Source: Bacteroidota bacterium | GTDB lineage: Bacteria > Bacteroidota > Bacteroidia > Flavobacteriales_D > Crocinitomicaceae | Length of the DNA stretch: 30,933 nucleotides | Reading direction: 5' to 3' | NCBI GenBank assembly: GCA_006226555.1 | Contig: SBGS01000239.1 | Span: 1-30,933 of the forward strand | Shown here: positions 16,887 through 25,215 of the stretch, piece after piece | Numbering within the stretch: the first letter of the stretch is position 1 | Layout of the letters: the number at the start of each line of letters is the position of its first letter | Translations under genes and position numbers: made by a program | Notes under the pieces: generated by a model | Told to the model about the DNA's origin: nothing | What the model saw: the letters and a program-made list of their open reading frames with translations, nothing else | The model's database searches: none

Positions 16887-17534
16887 ATGGTGCACAATCT
16901 ATCCCAAACGAATTCTGTTTTCACATCCTTTATTAAAGAATTGCGAGATGAAGTGATCCAAAAGGATCCTATGCGATTCAGAAGAAACCTGGAACGTGTG
17001 GCAGAAGTAATTGGATATGAGCTTTCCAAAAAGCTAAGTTACAAAGCGATAGAGGTAACAACACCGCTTGGTACGGCAAATATGGAAGTCATCAGTGAAC
17101 AACCTGTTCTTGCAACGATCCTTCGTGCTGGATTGGGAATGCATCAAGGTTTATTGAATTATTTTGACCGTGCCGAAAGTGCTTTTGTATCTGCCTACAG
17201 AAAACACAGCACCGCTGAGGACTTCGAGATCTATGTGGAATATATGGCTGCACCACAGATCGATAATAAAGTACTCATCATCTCAGATCCTATGCTGGCT
17301 ACAGGTAGTTCAATGCATTTGGTATACAAGGCACTGCTCGCCCAAGGAACTCCGAAAAAAGTTTTTGTTGTGGCTGCAATAGCTTCGTCAGATGCATTAC
17401 AATATTTAAAAGCTCACATGCCCGATACTACAGAATATTTCGTTGGAGCGATCGATGAGGAGCTCACAGCACAATCGTATATTGTTCCGGGACTTGGTGA
17501 TGCCGGAGACCTTGCTTATGGTGAAAAATGCTAA
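16887..17534 (+). CDS. upp: Uracil phosphoribosyltransferase
   Basis: Salvages uracil with PRPP to UMP; cytoplasmic. 215 residues, close to the family's usual 208-215. Seen: ATILRAGLGMHQGLL (about 76-90), the PRPP-binding loop region IISDPMLATGSSMH (131-144; the family normally reads DPMLATGGS), and the uracil-binding C-terminus YIVPGLGDAGDLAYGEK. Start ATG 16887; a weak TAacTTTA box stands at 16863-16870, without a good -33. It is divergent from the ABC exporter gene and first of three plus-strand genes that end with a nucleotidase. The final residue after GEK is Cys rather than the common longer tail. Confidence 0.93.
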   Translation: MVHNLSQTNSVFTSFIKELRDEVIQKDPMRFRRNLERVAEVIGYELSKKLSYKAIEVTTPLGTANMEVISEQPVLATILRAGLGMHQGLLNYFDRAESAFVSAYRKHSTAEDFEIYVEYMAAPQIDNKVLIISDPMLATGSSMHLVYKALLAQGTPKKVFVVAAIASSDALQYLKAHMPDTTEYFVGAIDEELTAQSYIVPGLGDAGDLAYGEKC

Positions 17535-17543
17535 GCTCCTGAA

Positions 17544-18005
17544 ATGAATTGGGCGATCCTTACAAGCGTATTTTTTCTGGCTACATTTAAATTCATGTTT
17601 TCGGCTATCCCCGGGGCAGTGGCAGATGTTCCTTTTTTACATACCTATTTAACCATGGTTGCCGGAGGTGTTTTCAGCTCTGGAATCTTCTATTTCCTGG
17701 CGGAGCTTTTTATGAAAATATCGCATAACAAGTCGGTAAAAAAATTAAAAGAGCTGGAAGCAAAGGGAATAATTCCCACACCTAAGAAGAAATTTACACG
17801 CATCAATAAGTTTATTGTTAGAATAAAATTGAAGATCGGTATCTACGGAATCACATTTTGGGCTCCTTTCTTCTTATCCATACCTATTGGGTCGATCGTA
17901 GTTGCAAAGTTTTATGGTAAAAAATTGATCACGTACCCATTGGTGGTAGTCGGCATCATGTTAAATGGTATCCTAGTCGTTTCAATCTCATACATATTCA
18001 ACTAG
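17544..18005 (+). CDS. Small four-span membrane protein of unknown function
   Basis: 153 residues. Four hydrophobic segments at about 5-26, 34-57, 100-120 and 130-152. A strongly basic loop in the middle (about 62-97, many Lys) should face the cytoplasm by the positive-inside rule. Short Gly/Pro-containing motifs lie in the first and third spans (SAIPGAVAD, FWAPFFLSIPIGS), a symmetry that could mean a duplicated half. No signal peptide. It begins 9 bases after upp, and its TAG shares one base with the GTG start of the nucleotidase gene, so it is co-transcribed. I do not recognise the family. Pyrimidine or base transport is a guess from the neighbours only. Confidence 0.8.
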   Translation: MNWAILTSVFFLATFKFMFSAIPGAVADVPFLHTYLTMVAGGVFSSGIFYFLAELFMKISHNKSVKKLKELEAKGIIPTPKKKFTRINKFIVRIKLKIGIYGITFWAPFFLSIPIGSIVVAKFYGKKLITYPLVVVGIMLNGILVVSISYIFN

Positions 18006-18721
18006 TGAAGCACTTGTTTTTTGATCTTGACCGAACGCTTTGGGATTTCGAGCGAAATTCAGAAACTGCATTGCGTAAGTTATATCACGAATTGGAGTTG
18101 GATCGAATGATCAAATCATTCGAAGGTTTTCATAACACTTATAAGAACCATAATGCAAAGCTCTGGAATCGATATGGCAAAGGCAAGATCAGTAAAGAGC
18201 AGTTGCGCACTCAAAGATTTCGTGACACGCTTCAACAGTTTCAGGTATTTGATCATGCACTAGTCGAACAATTGTCCGAAGGATACATTACAACTTCACC
18301 ACATCAGACGCATGTCTTTCCTGGAACACATGATACATTGGACCAACTTAAAAAGGACGGATATGTCCTACATATCATTACCAATGGATTCAAGGAGGTA
18401 CAGTTTACGAAGCTGGAAAAAAGTGGTCTTCTTGATTATTTCGATCTGATTCTTTGTTCCGAGGAGGTTGGTAAAAATAAACCTCATCTGGAAGTGTTTA
18501 AATATGCTCAGGCTGAAACCGGAGCACTTCCCTCGGAGAGCATTATGATCGGTGATGATTTCCAGGTCGACATCATGGGTGCAACAGGTGCTGGTTGGGA
18601 AGGCATCTTATTTGACCCAAATAATAACTACCGCACCAACACGCATGAGTGGCAGATCAACGAACTTCAAGAAATTCCGGAGACAATTATTTGGATCAGG
18701 AACAGTAAACTTAATCCCTGA
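18005..18721 (+). CDS. yjjG: HAD-family pyrimidine nucleotidase (YjjG-like)
   Basis: 238 residues of haloacid-dehalogenase fold. Motif I FFDLDRTLWD (nucleophile D7, general acid D9), a helical cap (about 20-90), motif II in IITNG, motif III Lys in VGKNKPHLEVF, motif IV MIGDDFQVDIMGA. The TLWD signature and the close match to YjjG/YfnB-type 5'-nucleotidases suggest dephosphorylation of UMP/dUMP/dTMP or non-canonical pyrimidine nucleotides in the cytoplasm. The start is GTG 18005, overlapping the preceding stop by one base. It ends convergently with the next minus-strand gene, overlapping it by 11 bases. Being downstream of upp fits pyrimidine salvage and clean-up. Substrate assignment within the HAD family is uncertain. 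Confidence 0.88.
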   Translation: MKHLFFDLDRTLWDFERNSETALRKLYHELELDRMIKSFEGFHNTYKNHNAKLWNRYGKGKISKEQLRTQRFRDTLQQFQVFDHALVEQLSEGYITTSPHQTHVFPGTHDTLDQLKKDGYVLHIITNGFKEVQFTKLEKSGLLDYFDLILCSEEVGKNKPHLEVFKYAQAETGALPSESIMIGDDFQVDIMGATGAGWEGILFDPNNNYRTNTHEWQINELQEIPETIIWIRNSKLNP

Positions 18722-19172
18722 TCTTATCAAGTACAAACTTCACGGGACGATCATTTAGTCCGTATTGAACTTTAATGATCAACTTATTTGATCGTAAAAA
18801 ACCAAATCTATAAGCGATCATATACGGCGTCAGATCATCCACATTGTAAAATTTCATTTTCTGAGATGTGCTTACAAAAGTTGATCTATTAACGATCAGC
18901 GAATCATCAATCACATTATAGGTAGTCCAGTCATGGATGAATATCTTACCGTTGTTTCGCATAAGGATCTCTTCCACTTTGGTTGAATCGCCGTATTTGT
19001 TTTTACGAAATGACTCTCCCAGCAAACCACTTTCATCCAATGTCCATTTCTCTATTCCGAGATCATATTTGTAGCGCCAAACACCCAAGAATTTTTCTGC
19101 CTTTTTAATGTCTTGCGCATAAGAAAACTCACAAAGAAAAAATAGTACAAAAATGGCTGCTAGACTTCTCAT
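18711..19172 (-). CDS. Small exported protein, lipocalin-like hypothetical
   Basis: 153 residues: a signal peptide (MRSLAAIFVLFFLCEFSYAQ, cleavage likely after YA-Q or SYA), then a beta-rich mature part beginning EKFLGVWRYKYD, the 'GxW' opening common to lipocalin-like domains. Alternating strands follow (KIFIHDWTTYNVI, DSLIVNRSTFV, KLIIKVQYGL). No Cys for lipidation. ATG overlaps the rlmB stop (ATGA), so it is translated after rlmB. The family is not recognised with certainty; secretion and a small barrel are supported, ligand binding is inference. Confidence 0.8.
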   Translation of the reverse strand: MRSLAAIFVLFFLCEFSYAQDIKKAEKFLGVWRYKYDLGIEKWTLDESGLLGESFRKNKYGDSTKVEEILMRNNGKIFIHDWTTYNVIDDSLIVNRSTFVSTSQKMKFYNVDDLTPYMIAYRFGFLRSNKLIIKVQYGLNDRPVKFVLDKIRD

Positions 19173-19921
19173 AGACCGTAAAGTTCCTGTCTTACTTTTT
19201 CATACAATACCATACCCGCTGCCACTCCTACATTAAGAGAAGCAATTTCTCCCGGCATTGGGATCTTACATGCGATATCAGACATGTTTATCAGATCTTT
19301 TGTGATTCCATCTTTTTCAGATCCCAGAATTACGGCAACATTACCTCTGAGATTCGTTTCATACAACGGGACTGATGCCTTTTCTGTAGCAGCTACTAGT
19401 CTCAGTCCACACTGTTGGATGTAAAATAGTGAATCCTTAAAATCATCCGTTTTACAAACTTTAATTCGGTTCAGAGCACCGGCTGACGTTTTGATCGCAT
19501 CGGCAGTAACAGTTGCTGAACCCTTCGATGGAATTAATATAGCGTCAACCCCCATACATTCTGCAGTTCTGGCAATCGCGCCAAAATTTCGAACATCTGT
19601 TATACGATCGAGGGCCAAAACAAACACTCTCTTATCGGATCCAACCAATTCGTCTACGAGCTGTTCTATCTTAAAATAAACTACAGGTGAACTAATAGCT
19701 ATTACGCCCTGATGATTTTTATCAGTAATTGATCTTAACTTTTCAATAGGAACAAACTGCAAAGGATAATGTTTGCCTTTCAGAGCTTCTTTTAGCTCCA
19801 TAAAAAGCTCCTTATTCATGCCTTTTTGGATCAGGATCTTATCGATCTCCTTGTCGGCTTTTATAGCCTCTATTACTGCGCGCACCCCAAAAATGTGCGT
19901 CTGTTCTTTGGAACTTTCCAT
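19169..19921 (-). CDS. rlmB: 23S rRNA 2'-O-methyltransferase, SpoU/TrmH family (RlmB-like)
   Basis: SAM-dependent SPOUT methyltransferase; RlmB-type enzymes methylate Gm2251 in 23S rRNA. 250 residues. The N-terminal substrate-binding domain (about 8-85) starts HIFGVRAVIEAI. The SPOUT motifs are 1 LDRITDVRNFGAIARTAE, 2 VAVILGSEKDGIT, and 3 KIPMPGEIASLNVGVAAGMVLYE, which forms the knot binding SAM. ATG 19921 lies one base after the stop of the OsmC-like gene, and its own stop overlaps the following small secreted protein. Family certain; the exact RNA site is by homology. Confidence 0.93.
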   Translation of the reverse strand: MESSKEQTHIFGVRAVIEAIKADKEIDKILIQKGMNKELFMELKEALKGKHYPLQFVPIEKLRSITDKNHQGVIAISSPVVYFKIEQLVDELVGSDKRVFVLALDRITDVRNFGAIARTAECMGVDAILIPSKGSATVTADAIKTSAGALNRIKVCKTDDFKDSLFYIQQCGLRLVAATEKASVPLYETNLRGNVAVILGSEKDGITKDLINMSDIACKIPMPGEIASLNVGVAAGMVLYEKVRQELYGL

Positions 19922-19922
19922 T

Positions 19923-20327
19923 TTAAAACCTGTAATTAATGTTTATGATCATTGCATCTGAAACTGATTTTGCTACAGGGCAAGCTTCTGCAGCTTTTAT
20001 AATTCTGGCTTGTTGCTCAGATGTCCAGTTATTACCCTCCAGGTCCAACTCAATATCCAACTGTGCAACCCTCCTAGGACCAGATTCCATGATCTTATTT
20101 ACCGAACCTACACAACGTGAAAACGGGAGCTTATTCTGATCACAATAAATCCCAATAATAGTGACCATGCACGACATGTATGCGGAGGCAAGCATGTCAG
20201 TAGGAGAAAACGATGAACCATCTCCGTTATTATCTACAGGAGCTGATGTCACCATGGTGGTGCCACTTTGTTCGTGTTTCAACTCACATTTCAGATCACC
20301 CAGATAATTTAAGGTTGCTGTTGCCAT
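19923..20327 (-). CDS. OsmC/Ohr family peroxiredoxin-like protein
   Basis: 134 residues. OsmC-fold proteins reduce organic hydroperoxides with two cysteines. Here one is in LASAYMSCMVTIIG (C53) and the other in AEACPVAKSVS (C116), at family positions. The segment NNGDGSSFSPTDMLASAYMSC is typical. The open frame runs back to 20420, but the promoter's -7 box sits in it and the family N-terminus fits MATATLNYLGDLKCELKHEQSG, so ATG 20327 is used. It heads a three-gene run with rlmB and a small exported protein and is divergent from lipA. Ohr and OsmC subgroups cannot be separated by eye. Confidence 0.9.
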   Translation of the reverse strand: MATATLNYLGDLKCELKHEQSGTTMVTSAPVDNNGDGSSFSPTDMLASAYMSCMVTIIGIYCDQNKLPFSRCVGSVNKIMESGPRRVAQLDIELDLEGNNWTSEQQARIIKAAEACPVAKSVSDAMIININYRF

Positions 20328-20364
20328 ATACCTCTCTTTCACGTAAATTTGCAAATCAATAACG

Positions 20365-20372
20365 CAAAGGTA
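20365..20372 (-). promoter_or_regulatory. -7 box of the osmC-like/rlmB operon
   Basis: Perfect TAccTTTG on the minus strand (20372-20365), identical to the ahcY and miaB boxes, 37 bases before ATG 20327. No good -33 element is seen. Confidence 0.6.
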
Positions 20373-20408
20373 AGTTTTTAAACATTCCTCGCGTATAAAG
20401 TTTACGGC

Positions 20409-21281
20409 ATGAGTGAACAAATGGAAGCGACAGATAAACCAAAGATCACAAAACCAAAATGGTTGCGTGTAAAACTCCCAACGGGAGAGAACTACAAAAA
20501 GGTTCGTTCACTTGTTGACGAACACAAGCTTCACACCATTTGCGAAAGTGGTAATTGTCCCAATATGGGTGAATGTTGGGGCGAGGGCACTGCCACTTTT
20601 ATGATCCTTGGTAATATTTGTACACGATCTTGTGGTTTTTGCGCCGTAAAAACAGGAAAGCCGGATGAGGTTGATGAATTTGAACCTGGAAGAGTTGCTC
20701 ATAGTGTTAAAGTGATGGGTGTAAAGCACGCTGTCATTACATCTGTGGACAGAGATGACTTAAAGGACGGTGGGGCCGGTATTTGGGTTCAAACCGTTAA
20801 GGCAATCCGTCATCAATCCCCTGGAACAACATTAGAGACGCTTATTCCGGATTTTGCAGGAAAATGGGAAAACTTGCAGCAAATTATAGATGTGGCACCG
20901 GAGATCGTTAGTCACAATCTTGAGACGGTAAGACGTCTTACCAAAGAGGTACGTATACAAGCGAAATATGACCGCAGTCTTGAGGTGCTTTATCGTTTGA
21001 AAAAAGGGGGCATGAGAACGAAATCAGGAATAATGTTAGGTCTTGGTGAATCTCATGAAGAAGTACTGGAAACGTTGGAAGACCTTAGAAGTGTTCAAGT
21101 CGATATCATAACGCTTGGACAATATCTTCAACCGACATTAAAGCATTTGCCAATTGCGGAGTTTGTGACTCCTGAGCGCTTCGAGTTGTATCGTGAAGTT
21201 GGGATGAAGATGGGGTTCAAATATGTTGAAAGCGGACCATTGGTAAGGTCCTCTTATCATGCTGAGAAGCACCTGTTCTAA
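20409..21281 (+). CDS. lipA: Lipoyl synthase
   Basis: Radical-SAM enzyme that inserts two sulfurs into octanoyl-E2 or GcvH to give lipoyl groups; cytoplasmic. 290 residues. The auxiliary [4Fe-4S] cluster motif CESGNCPNMGEC (C45, C50, C56) and the radical-SAM motif CTRSCGFC (C71, C75, C78) are intact, and the cluster-ligating Ser is in the C-terminal RSSYHAEK (about 280-287). ATG 20409 follows an 81-base gap shared with the divergent osmC-like gene. No TAnnTTTG box is obvious for lipA there. lpdA, whose complexes need lipoate, lies 2.5 kb downstream but is separated by a protease gene. Confidence 0.97.
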   Translation: MSEQMEATDKPKITKPKWLRVKLPTGENYKKVRSLVDEHKLHTICESGNCPNMGECWGEGTATFMILGNICTRSCGFCAVKTGKPDEVDEFEPGRVAHSVKVMGVKHAVITSVDRDDLKDGGAGIWVQTVKAIRHQSPGTTLETLIPDFAGKWENLQQIIDVAPEIVSHNLETVRRLTKEVRIQAKYDRSLEVLYRLKKGGMRTKSGIMLGLGESHEEVLETLEDLRSVQVDIITLGQYLQPTLKHLPIAEFVTPERFELYREVGMKMGFKYVESGPLVRSSYHAEKHLF

Positions 21282-21348
21282 GCTTAGACTTGTATATTTC
21301 CATTGAATTTTTGTTTCAAATTTTCTGGTTTAGACATCTGAGTTTAGC

Positions 21349-21407
21349 TATCTTTGAACATTGAGTAAAATTTCGCTTGTCTTTAATCAAATTTTATTCT
21401 TAATTTG
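21349..21407 (+). promoter_or_regulatory. Promoter region of the M43 metalloprotease gene
   Basis: Two candidates in the 174-base gap. One is a perfect TAtcTTTG at 21349-21356 with a weak upstream TCTGG. The other is TTG (21377-21379), 20-base spacer, TTAATTTG (21400-21407). The leader would be about 95 or 45 bases. Which one is used cannot be told by eye. The rest of the gap shows only the palindrome at the lipA stop. Confidence 0.5.
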
Positions 21408-21455
21408 CATGGCCTTAATAATGGCCTAATATAAGAACGTTAATTACTAACAATT

Positions 21456-23645
21456 ATGAAAAAATTAGTACTTGCTACTTTTGGATTGCTACTTTCTACT
21501 TCCGCTATTTTCGGACAGGAAGTTAATCCTTGTGGAACATACGAAGCACAGCAGTATTTGTTCGAGAAATTCCCTGAAATGAAAGCGGAATACGATGCTC
21601 GTATGGAGTTATTGCAAAATAGTGTAGAAGTGACAACTGCCGCGGATGGAAGTAAATCAGCGACATACGTCATTCCAATTGTTTTCCACGTGCTTCACAT
21701 GTACGGAAGTGAAAATATTTCCGATGCAAATGTATACGCATTGGTTGAAGAGTTAAATGAAGACTTCTCAGCAACAAACCCAGGGATTTCAGCTGTAATT
21801 CCAGAATTTCAAGGAATCATCGGTAATGCCCAAGTTGAGTTCAGATTGGCAGCTATCGATCCTTTCGGAAACTGTACAAATGGTATTGAGCACATTTACA
21901 CTCACGAGACTGCATCTGGTGAAAGTCAAATCCATAAAGTGGGTCAGTGGAACCGTGCAAGATATTTTAATGTTTGGGTAGTGGATGAGCCGGGTCCTGC
22001 AACACAGGGTATCCTTTTAGGTTACGCTACATTCCCTGAGTCAACTGATGGTTCTGGATTCTGGACTGATGGTGTAGTTTTGAGATCTACGACTGTTGCT
22101 GCGAATAACAACAACACCTTGACACACGAGATCGGACACTGGTTAGGTCTATGCCACACTTTTGGTTGTACCGGTACAGCTGACGATGGTATCTGTGAAG
22201 ATGATAACATTCCAGATGTTCCAATTACTGATGGTTCATTCTCAACTTGTATCTTAACAAGAGATGATTGTAATCCGGGTACAGTAGAAAACGTTCAGAA
22301 CTATATGGACTATTCAAGCTGCACGCACATGTTCTCTCAAGACCAGGTAACAGTAATGACTAATGTTTTGAACAACATCGCTGGACAAAGAAACATTATT
22401 TGGCAAGATTCAATTTTGGAAATGACAGGAGTAAAGGATCTACAACTTCCTCAAACACCATCAAATCCATTGTCAGTTCCTTTGTGTAAGCCTGTTGCTG
22501 ACTTCTACAGCCCTGATCAGATCACATGTGTTGGAGATGCTGTTCAGTTCGAAGATGCTTCTTGGAATGCGGTTATCGATTCAAGAACTTGGACATTTGA
22601 AGGAGGAACTCCTGCAACGTCTACTTCATCTATGCCGATCGTAACTTTCGATACGCCTGGATACAAAAAAGTAACCTTAACAGTTACGAATGCTACAGGA
22701 TCAGATACTAAAGTGATGGACGATTACATTTTTGTTTCTCCGAACTGGGCTGATTTCACTGGTCCAACTTCTTTAGATCTTAATCCTTCAAATCAGCACT
22801 ACTATTTTGTTGTTAAAAATCCGGAAGATAACCACGGAAAATTTGAGATCAAAGATGGTGTAGGTTACAATCAGTCTCGTGCATTCAAATTAGGAAACTA
22901 TAAAGATATTTCTGATGCCGATCCGTATACTGAGGATTGGTTCTACAACATGCGTTTAGGAGGTTCTGTGGATCAATTGATCACTCCTTCTTTTGACCTA
23001 TCAACAACTACATCAGTAACTGTTTCATTCAAGTTTGCTTACGCAACAAATGCTACGGATGAGGTTGATATGACGGATGTTGTGAAAGTTTATTCTTCTC
23101 GTAACTGTGGTCAGACATGGACGCCTAGAATTGTGTCTGTGGAAGGATCTACTGTTGGTACATCTATCACTGGAGCTGATCTAGTTTCAGCTGGTTTTGC
23201 AGGTAATATCGATTTCACTCCAACTTCAAATAGCATGTGGAGAACGGCATCTTTCACTTACACTACAAGCAGCTTAGATACTAAGACTCGTTTCATGATC
23301 GAATTCACAGCTTCAGATCTAGCAAGTAACTTGTATATCGATGACATCATGGTAGACGGGATTCTTGCTGTAAATGCTGAAACTTTAGTTGATCTAGAAT
23401 TGGAAGTTTATCCAAACCCAACTTCTGGTGAAGCGATCAATGTTTCTTATAGGGCTCAAAACGAAGCTACTGAATTCATCCTTCGTGATGTTCAAGGTAA
23501 GATCATTGCTTCTGAAGTTATCGAGCAAACTAACATGAAAGTAAATCACACGCTACAAGGAACTGAAAACCTTCCTGCGGCGCCATACTTCTTGGAAGTA
23601 AAAGTTGGAGATCAATCATTCACTAAAAAAGTGGTTGTTCTTTAA
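21456..23645 (+). CDS. Secreted M43-type zinc metalloprotease with PKD and T9SS sorting domains
   Basis: 729 residues. Signal peptide MKKLVLATFGLLLSTSAIFG. The catalytic domain (about 70-335) has the metzincin zinc motif HEIGHWLGLCH (H224, E225, H228, H234), with the Met-turn NYMDYSSC about 70 residues later; both are typical of pappalysin-like M43 enzymes. A PKD domain follows (about 345-430: ADFYS...GDAVQFEDAS..., WTFEGGTPATS, GYKKVTLTVTN), then a beta-sandwich (about 435-640), then a T9SS type A domain starting VYPNPTSGEAINV (about 650-729). It probably digests extracellular protein and is exported through the outer membrane by T9SS. Start ATG 21456. A clean terminator follows. Codon use is even and biased to frequent codons, suggesting good expression (inference). 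Confidence 0.93.
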   Translation: MKKLVLATFGLLLSTSAIFGQEVNPCGTYEAQQYLFEKFPEMKAEYDARMELLQNSVEVTTAADGSKSATYVIPIVFHVLHMYGSENISDANVYALVEELNEDFSATNPGISAVIPEFQGIIGNAQVEFRLAAIDPFGNCTNGIEHIYTHETASGESQIHKVGQWNRARYFNVWVVDEPGPATQGILLGYATFPESTDGSGFWTDGVVLRSTTVAANNNNTLTHEIGHWLGLCHTFGCTGTADDGICEDDNIPDVPITDGSFSTCILTRDDCNPGTVENVQNYMDYSSCTHMFSQDQVTVMTNVLNNIAGQRNIIWQDSILEMTGVKDLQLPQTPSNPLSVPLCKPVADFYSPDQITCVGDAVQFEDASWNAVIDSRTWTFEGGTPATSTSSMPIVTFDTPGYKKVTLTVTNATGSDTKVMDDYIFVSPNWADFTGPTSLDLNPSNQHYYFVVKNPEDNHGKFEIKDGVGYNQSRAFKLGNYKDISDADPYTEDWFYNMRLGGSVDQLITPSFDLSTTTSVTVSFKFAYATNATDEVDMTDVVKVYSSRNCGQTWTPRIVSVEGSTVGTSITGADLVSAGFAGNIDFTPTSNSMWRTASFTYTTSSLDTKTRFMIEFTASDLASNLYIDDIMVDGILAVNAETLVDLELEVYPNPTSGEAINVSYRAQNEATEFILRDVQGKIIASEVIEQTNMKVNHTLQGTENLPAAPYFLEVKVGDQSFTKKVVVL

Positions 23646-23665
23646 TTCCAAATAAAACTAATAAG

Positions 23666-23693
23666 AGAGGTCACTTCGGTGGCCTCTTTTTTT
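23666..23693 (+). terminator. Terminator of the M43 protease gene
   Basis: AGAGGTCAC (23666-23674), TTCG loop closed by C-G (stable UUCG tetraloop), GTGGCCTCT (23679-23687) with one G-U pair, then a T-run to 23693. Confidence 0.92.
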
Positions 23694-23725
23694 GTCTATA
23701 ACCGAAGTCATTCGTAGTTTAATTC

Positions 23726-23733
23726 TAAATTTG
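23726..23733 (+). promoter_or_regulatory. -7 box of lpdA
   Basis: Perfect TAaaTTTG ending 21 bases before the lpdA ATG. No TTTG at 19-20 bases upstream; the nearest TTTG is in the terminator's T-run, about 31 bases away. Confidence 0.5.
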
Positions 23734-23754
23734 TATAAATAAAATTCACTTCTT

Positions 23755-25152
23755 ATGAGCAATTACGATGTTGTAGTGATTGGTTCCGGACCTGGAGGAT
23801 ACGTTGGAGCGATCCGATGCGCCCAGTTAGGAATGAAAACTGCATTAATTGAGAAATATGATACGCTTGGGGGTACATGTCTTAATGTAGGATGTATTCC
23901 ATCAAAAGCATTACTTGATTCATCAGAGCATTTTCATAATGCAACACACAACTTCAAACAGCACGGTATAGAGCTTGGATCTATAAAAGCTGATATCAAG
24001 CAAATGATCGCTCGTAAGAACGAAGTTGTTTCTCAAACTTGTTCAGGGATCAAATTCTTAATGGATAAAAACAAAATTGATGTTTTTCATGGAATGGGAT
24101 CTTTGGTTGATAGCACAACCGTTTTGGTAAAAGGAACGGAAGAAAAGACCTTAAAGGCAAAAAATATCATTATCGCAACAGGTTCAAAACCAAACTATTT
24201 CCCTGGAATGGAGCCTGATAAGAAACGTATCATCACTTCTACTGAAGCATTGAGCATGACGGAGATCCCGAAAAAAATGCTTGTGATCGGTGGTGGTGTT
24301 ATCGGTCTTGAGCTCGGTTCAGTTTATGGAAGATTGGGAACTGAAATCGAGGTTGTGGAATTCGCGCCTAATATTATTCCAACTATGGATGGAACCATGT
24401 CAAAAGAATTGACAAAGGTTTTGAAGAAAGAAGGATTCAAATTTCATTTTGAGCACCGTGTTCAAAAAGTTGAGAACACTGGAAAGGGCGTGAAGCTTAC
24501 TGCATTAAATAAAAAAGGCGAAGAGGTAACACTTGAAGCTGATTATTGTCTTGTTGCTGTTGGAAGAAAACCATACACGGAAGGTCTTGGTTTAGAAAAC
24601 GCGGGTATAAAAGTAAATGACAGGGGTCAGGTTGAAGTAAATGATCATTTACAAACGAACGTTCCAAACATTTACGCTATTGGCGATGTTGTTCGTGGAG
24701 CAATGCTAGCACATAAGGCCGAAGAAGAAGGAGTATTTGTTGCAGAACTACTTGCAGGACAGAAACCACACCTTAATTACGATCTTATACCAGGCGTAGT
24801 ATACACTTGGCCGGAAGTAGCAGCTGTGGGAAAAACAGAGGAAGAATTGAAAGCGGTAAATGTGCCTTTCAAATCAGGGGCATTCCCAATCAAAGCATTA
24901 GGAAGAGCGCGTGCATCCATGGATATCATGGGAACCGTTAAAGTTCTTGCTCACGCCGAGACAGATGAGATCCTAGGTGTTCATATGATCGCTCCTAGAG
25001 CAGCGGACCTTATAATGGAGGCTGTAACTGCAATGGAATATAGAGCATCTGCAGAAGATATAGCTCGTATCTGTCACCCACACCCGACATATTCGGAGGC
25101 GGTGAAAGAAGCAGCATTGGCAGCTACAGCAGACAGAGCACTTCACATTTAA
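23755..25152 (+). CDS. lpdA: Dihydrolipoyl dehydrogenase (E3)
   Basis: Flavoenzyme that reoxidises dihydrolipoyl groups of pyruvate and 2-oxoglutarate dehydrogenases and the glycine cleavage system. 465 residues, normal length. Seen: FAD-binding GSGPGGYVGAIRCAQLG (10-26), the redox disulfide GGTCLNVGC (C42, C47), NAD-binding GGGVIGLELGSVYGRLG (about 178-194), FAD second motif YAIGDVVRGAMLAHKAEEEG, and the catalytic His-Glu pair in HPHPTYSEAV (H443, E448). A monocistronic unit with its own box and a strong GAAA-looped terminator. Confidence 0.97.
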   Translation: MSNYDVVVIGSGPGGYVGAIRCAQLGMKTALIEKYDTLGGTCLNVGCIPSKALLDSSEHFHNATHNFKQHGIELGSIKADIKQMIARKNEVVSQTCSGIKFLMDKNKIDVFHGMGSLVDSTTVLVKGTEEKTLKAKNIIIATGSKPNYFPGMEPDKKRIITSTEALSMTEIPKKMLVIGGGVIGLELGSVYGRLGTEIEVVEFAPNIIPTMDGTMSKELTKVLKKEGFKFHFEHRVQKVENTGKGVKLTALNKKGEEVTLEADYCLVAVGRKPYTEGLGLENAGIKVNDRGQVEVNDHLQTNVPNIYAIGDVVRGAMLAHKAEEEGVFVAELLAGQKPHLNYDLIPGVVYTWPEVAAVGKTEEELKAVNVPFKSGAFPIKALGRARASMDIMGTVKVLAHAETDEILGVHMIAPRAADLIMEAVTAMEYRASAEDIARICHPHPTYSEAVKEAALAATADRALHI

Positions 25153-25170
25153 TGATTAAGGATTAGATAC

Positions 25171-25199
25171 AAAAAAAGGGGGCGAAAGCCCCCTTTTTT
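25171..25199. terminator. Bidirectional terminator between lpdA and the S46 peptidase
   Basis: A-run (25171-25177), GGGGGC, GAAA tetraloop (25184-25187), GCCCCC, T-run to 25199. A and T tracts on both sides let it end lpdA (+) and the convergent S46 gene (-), whose stop is at 25216. Confidence 0.92.
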
Positions 25200-25215
25200 A
25201 TTCGTCCAAATATTA

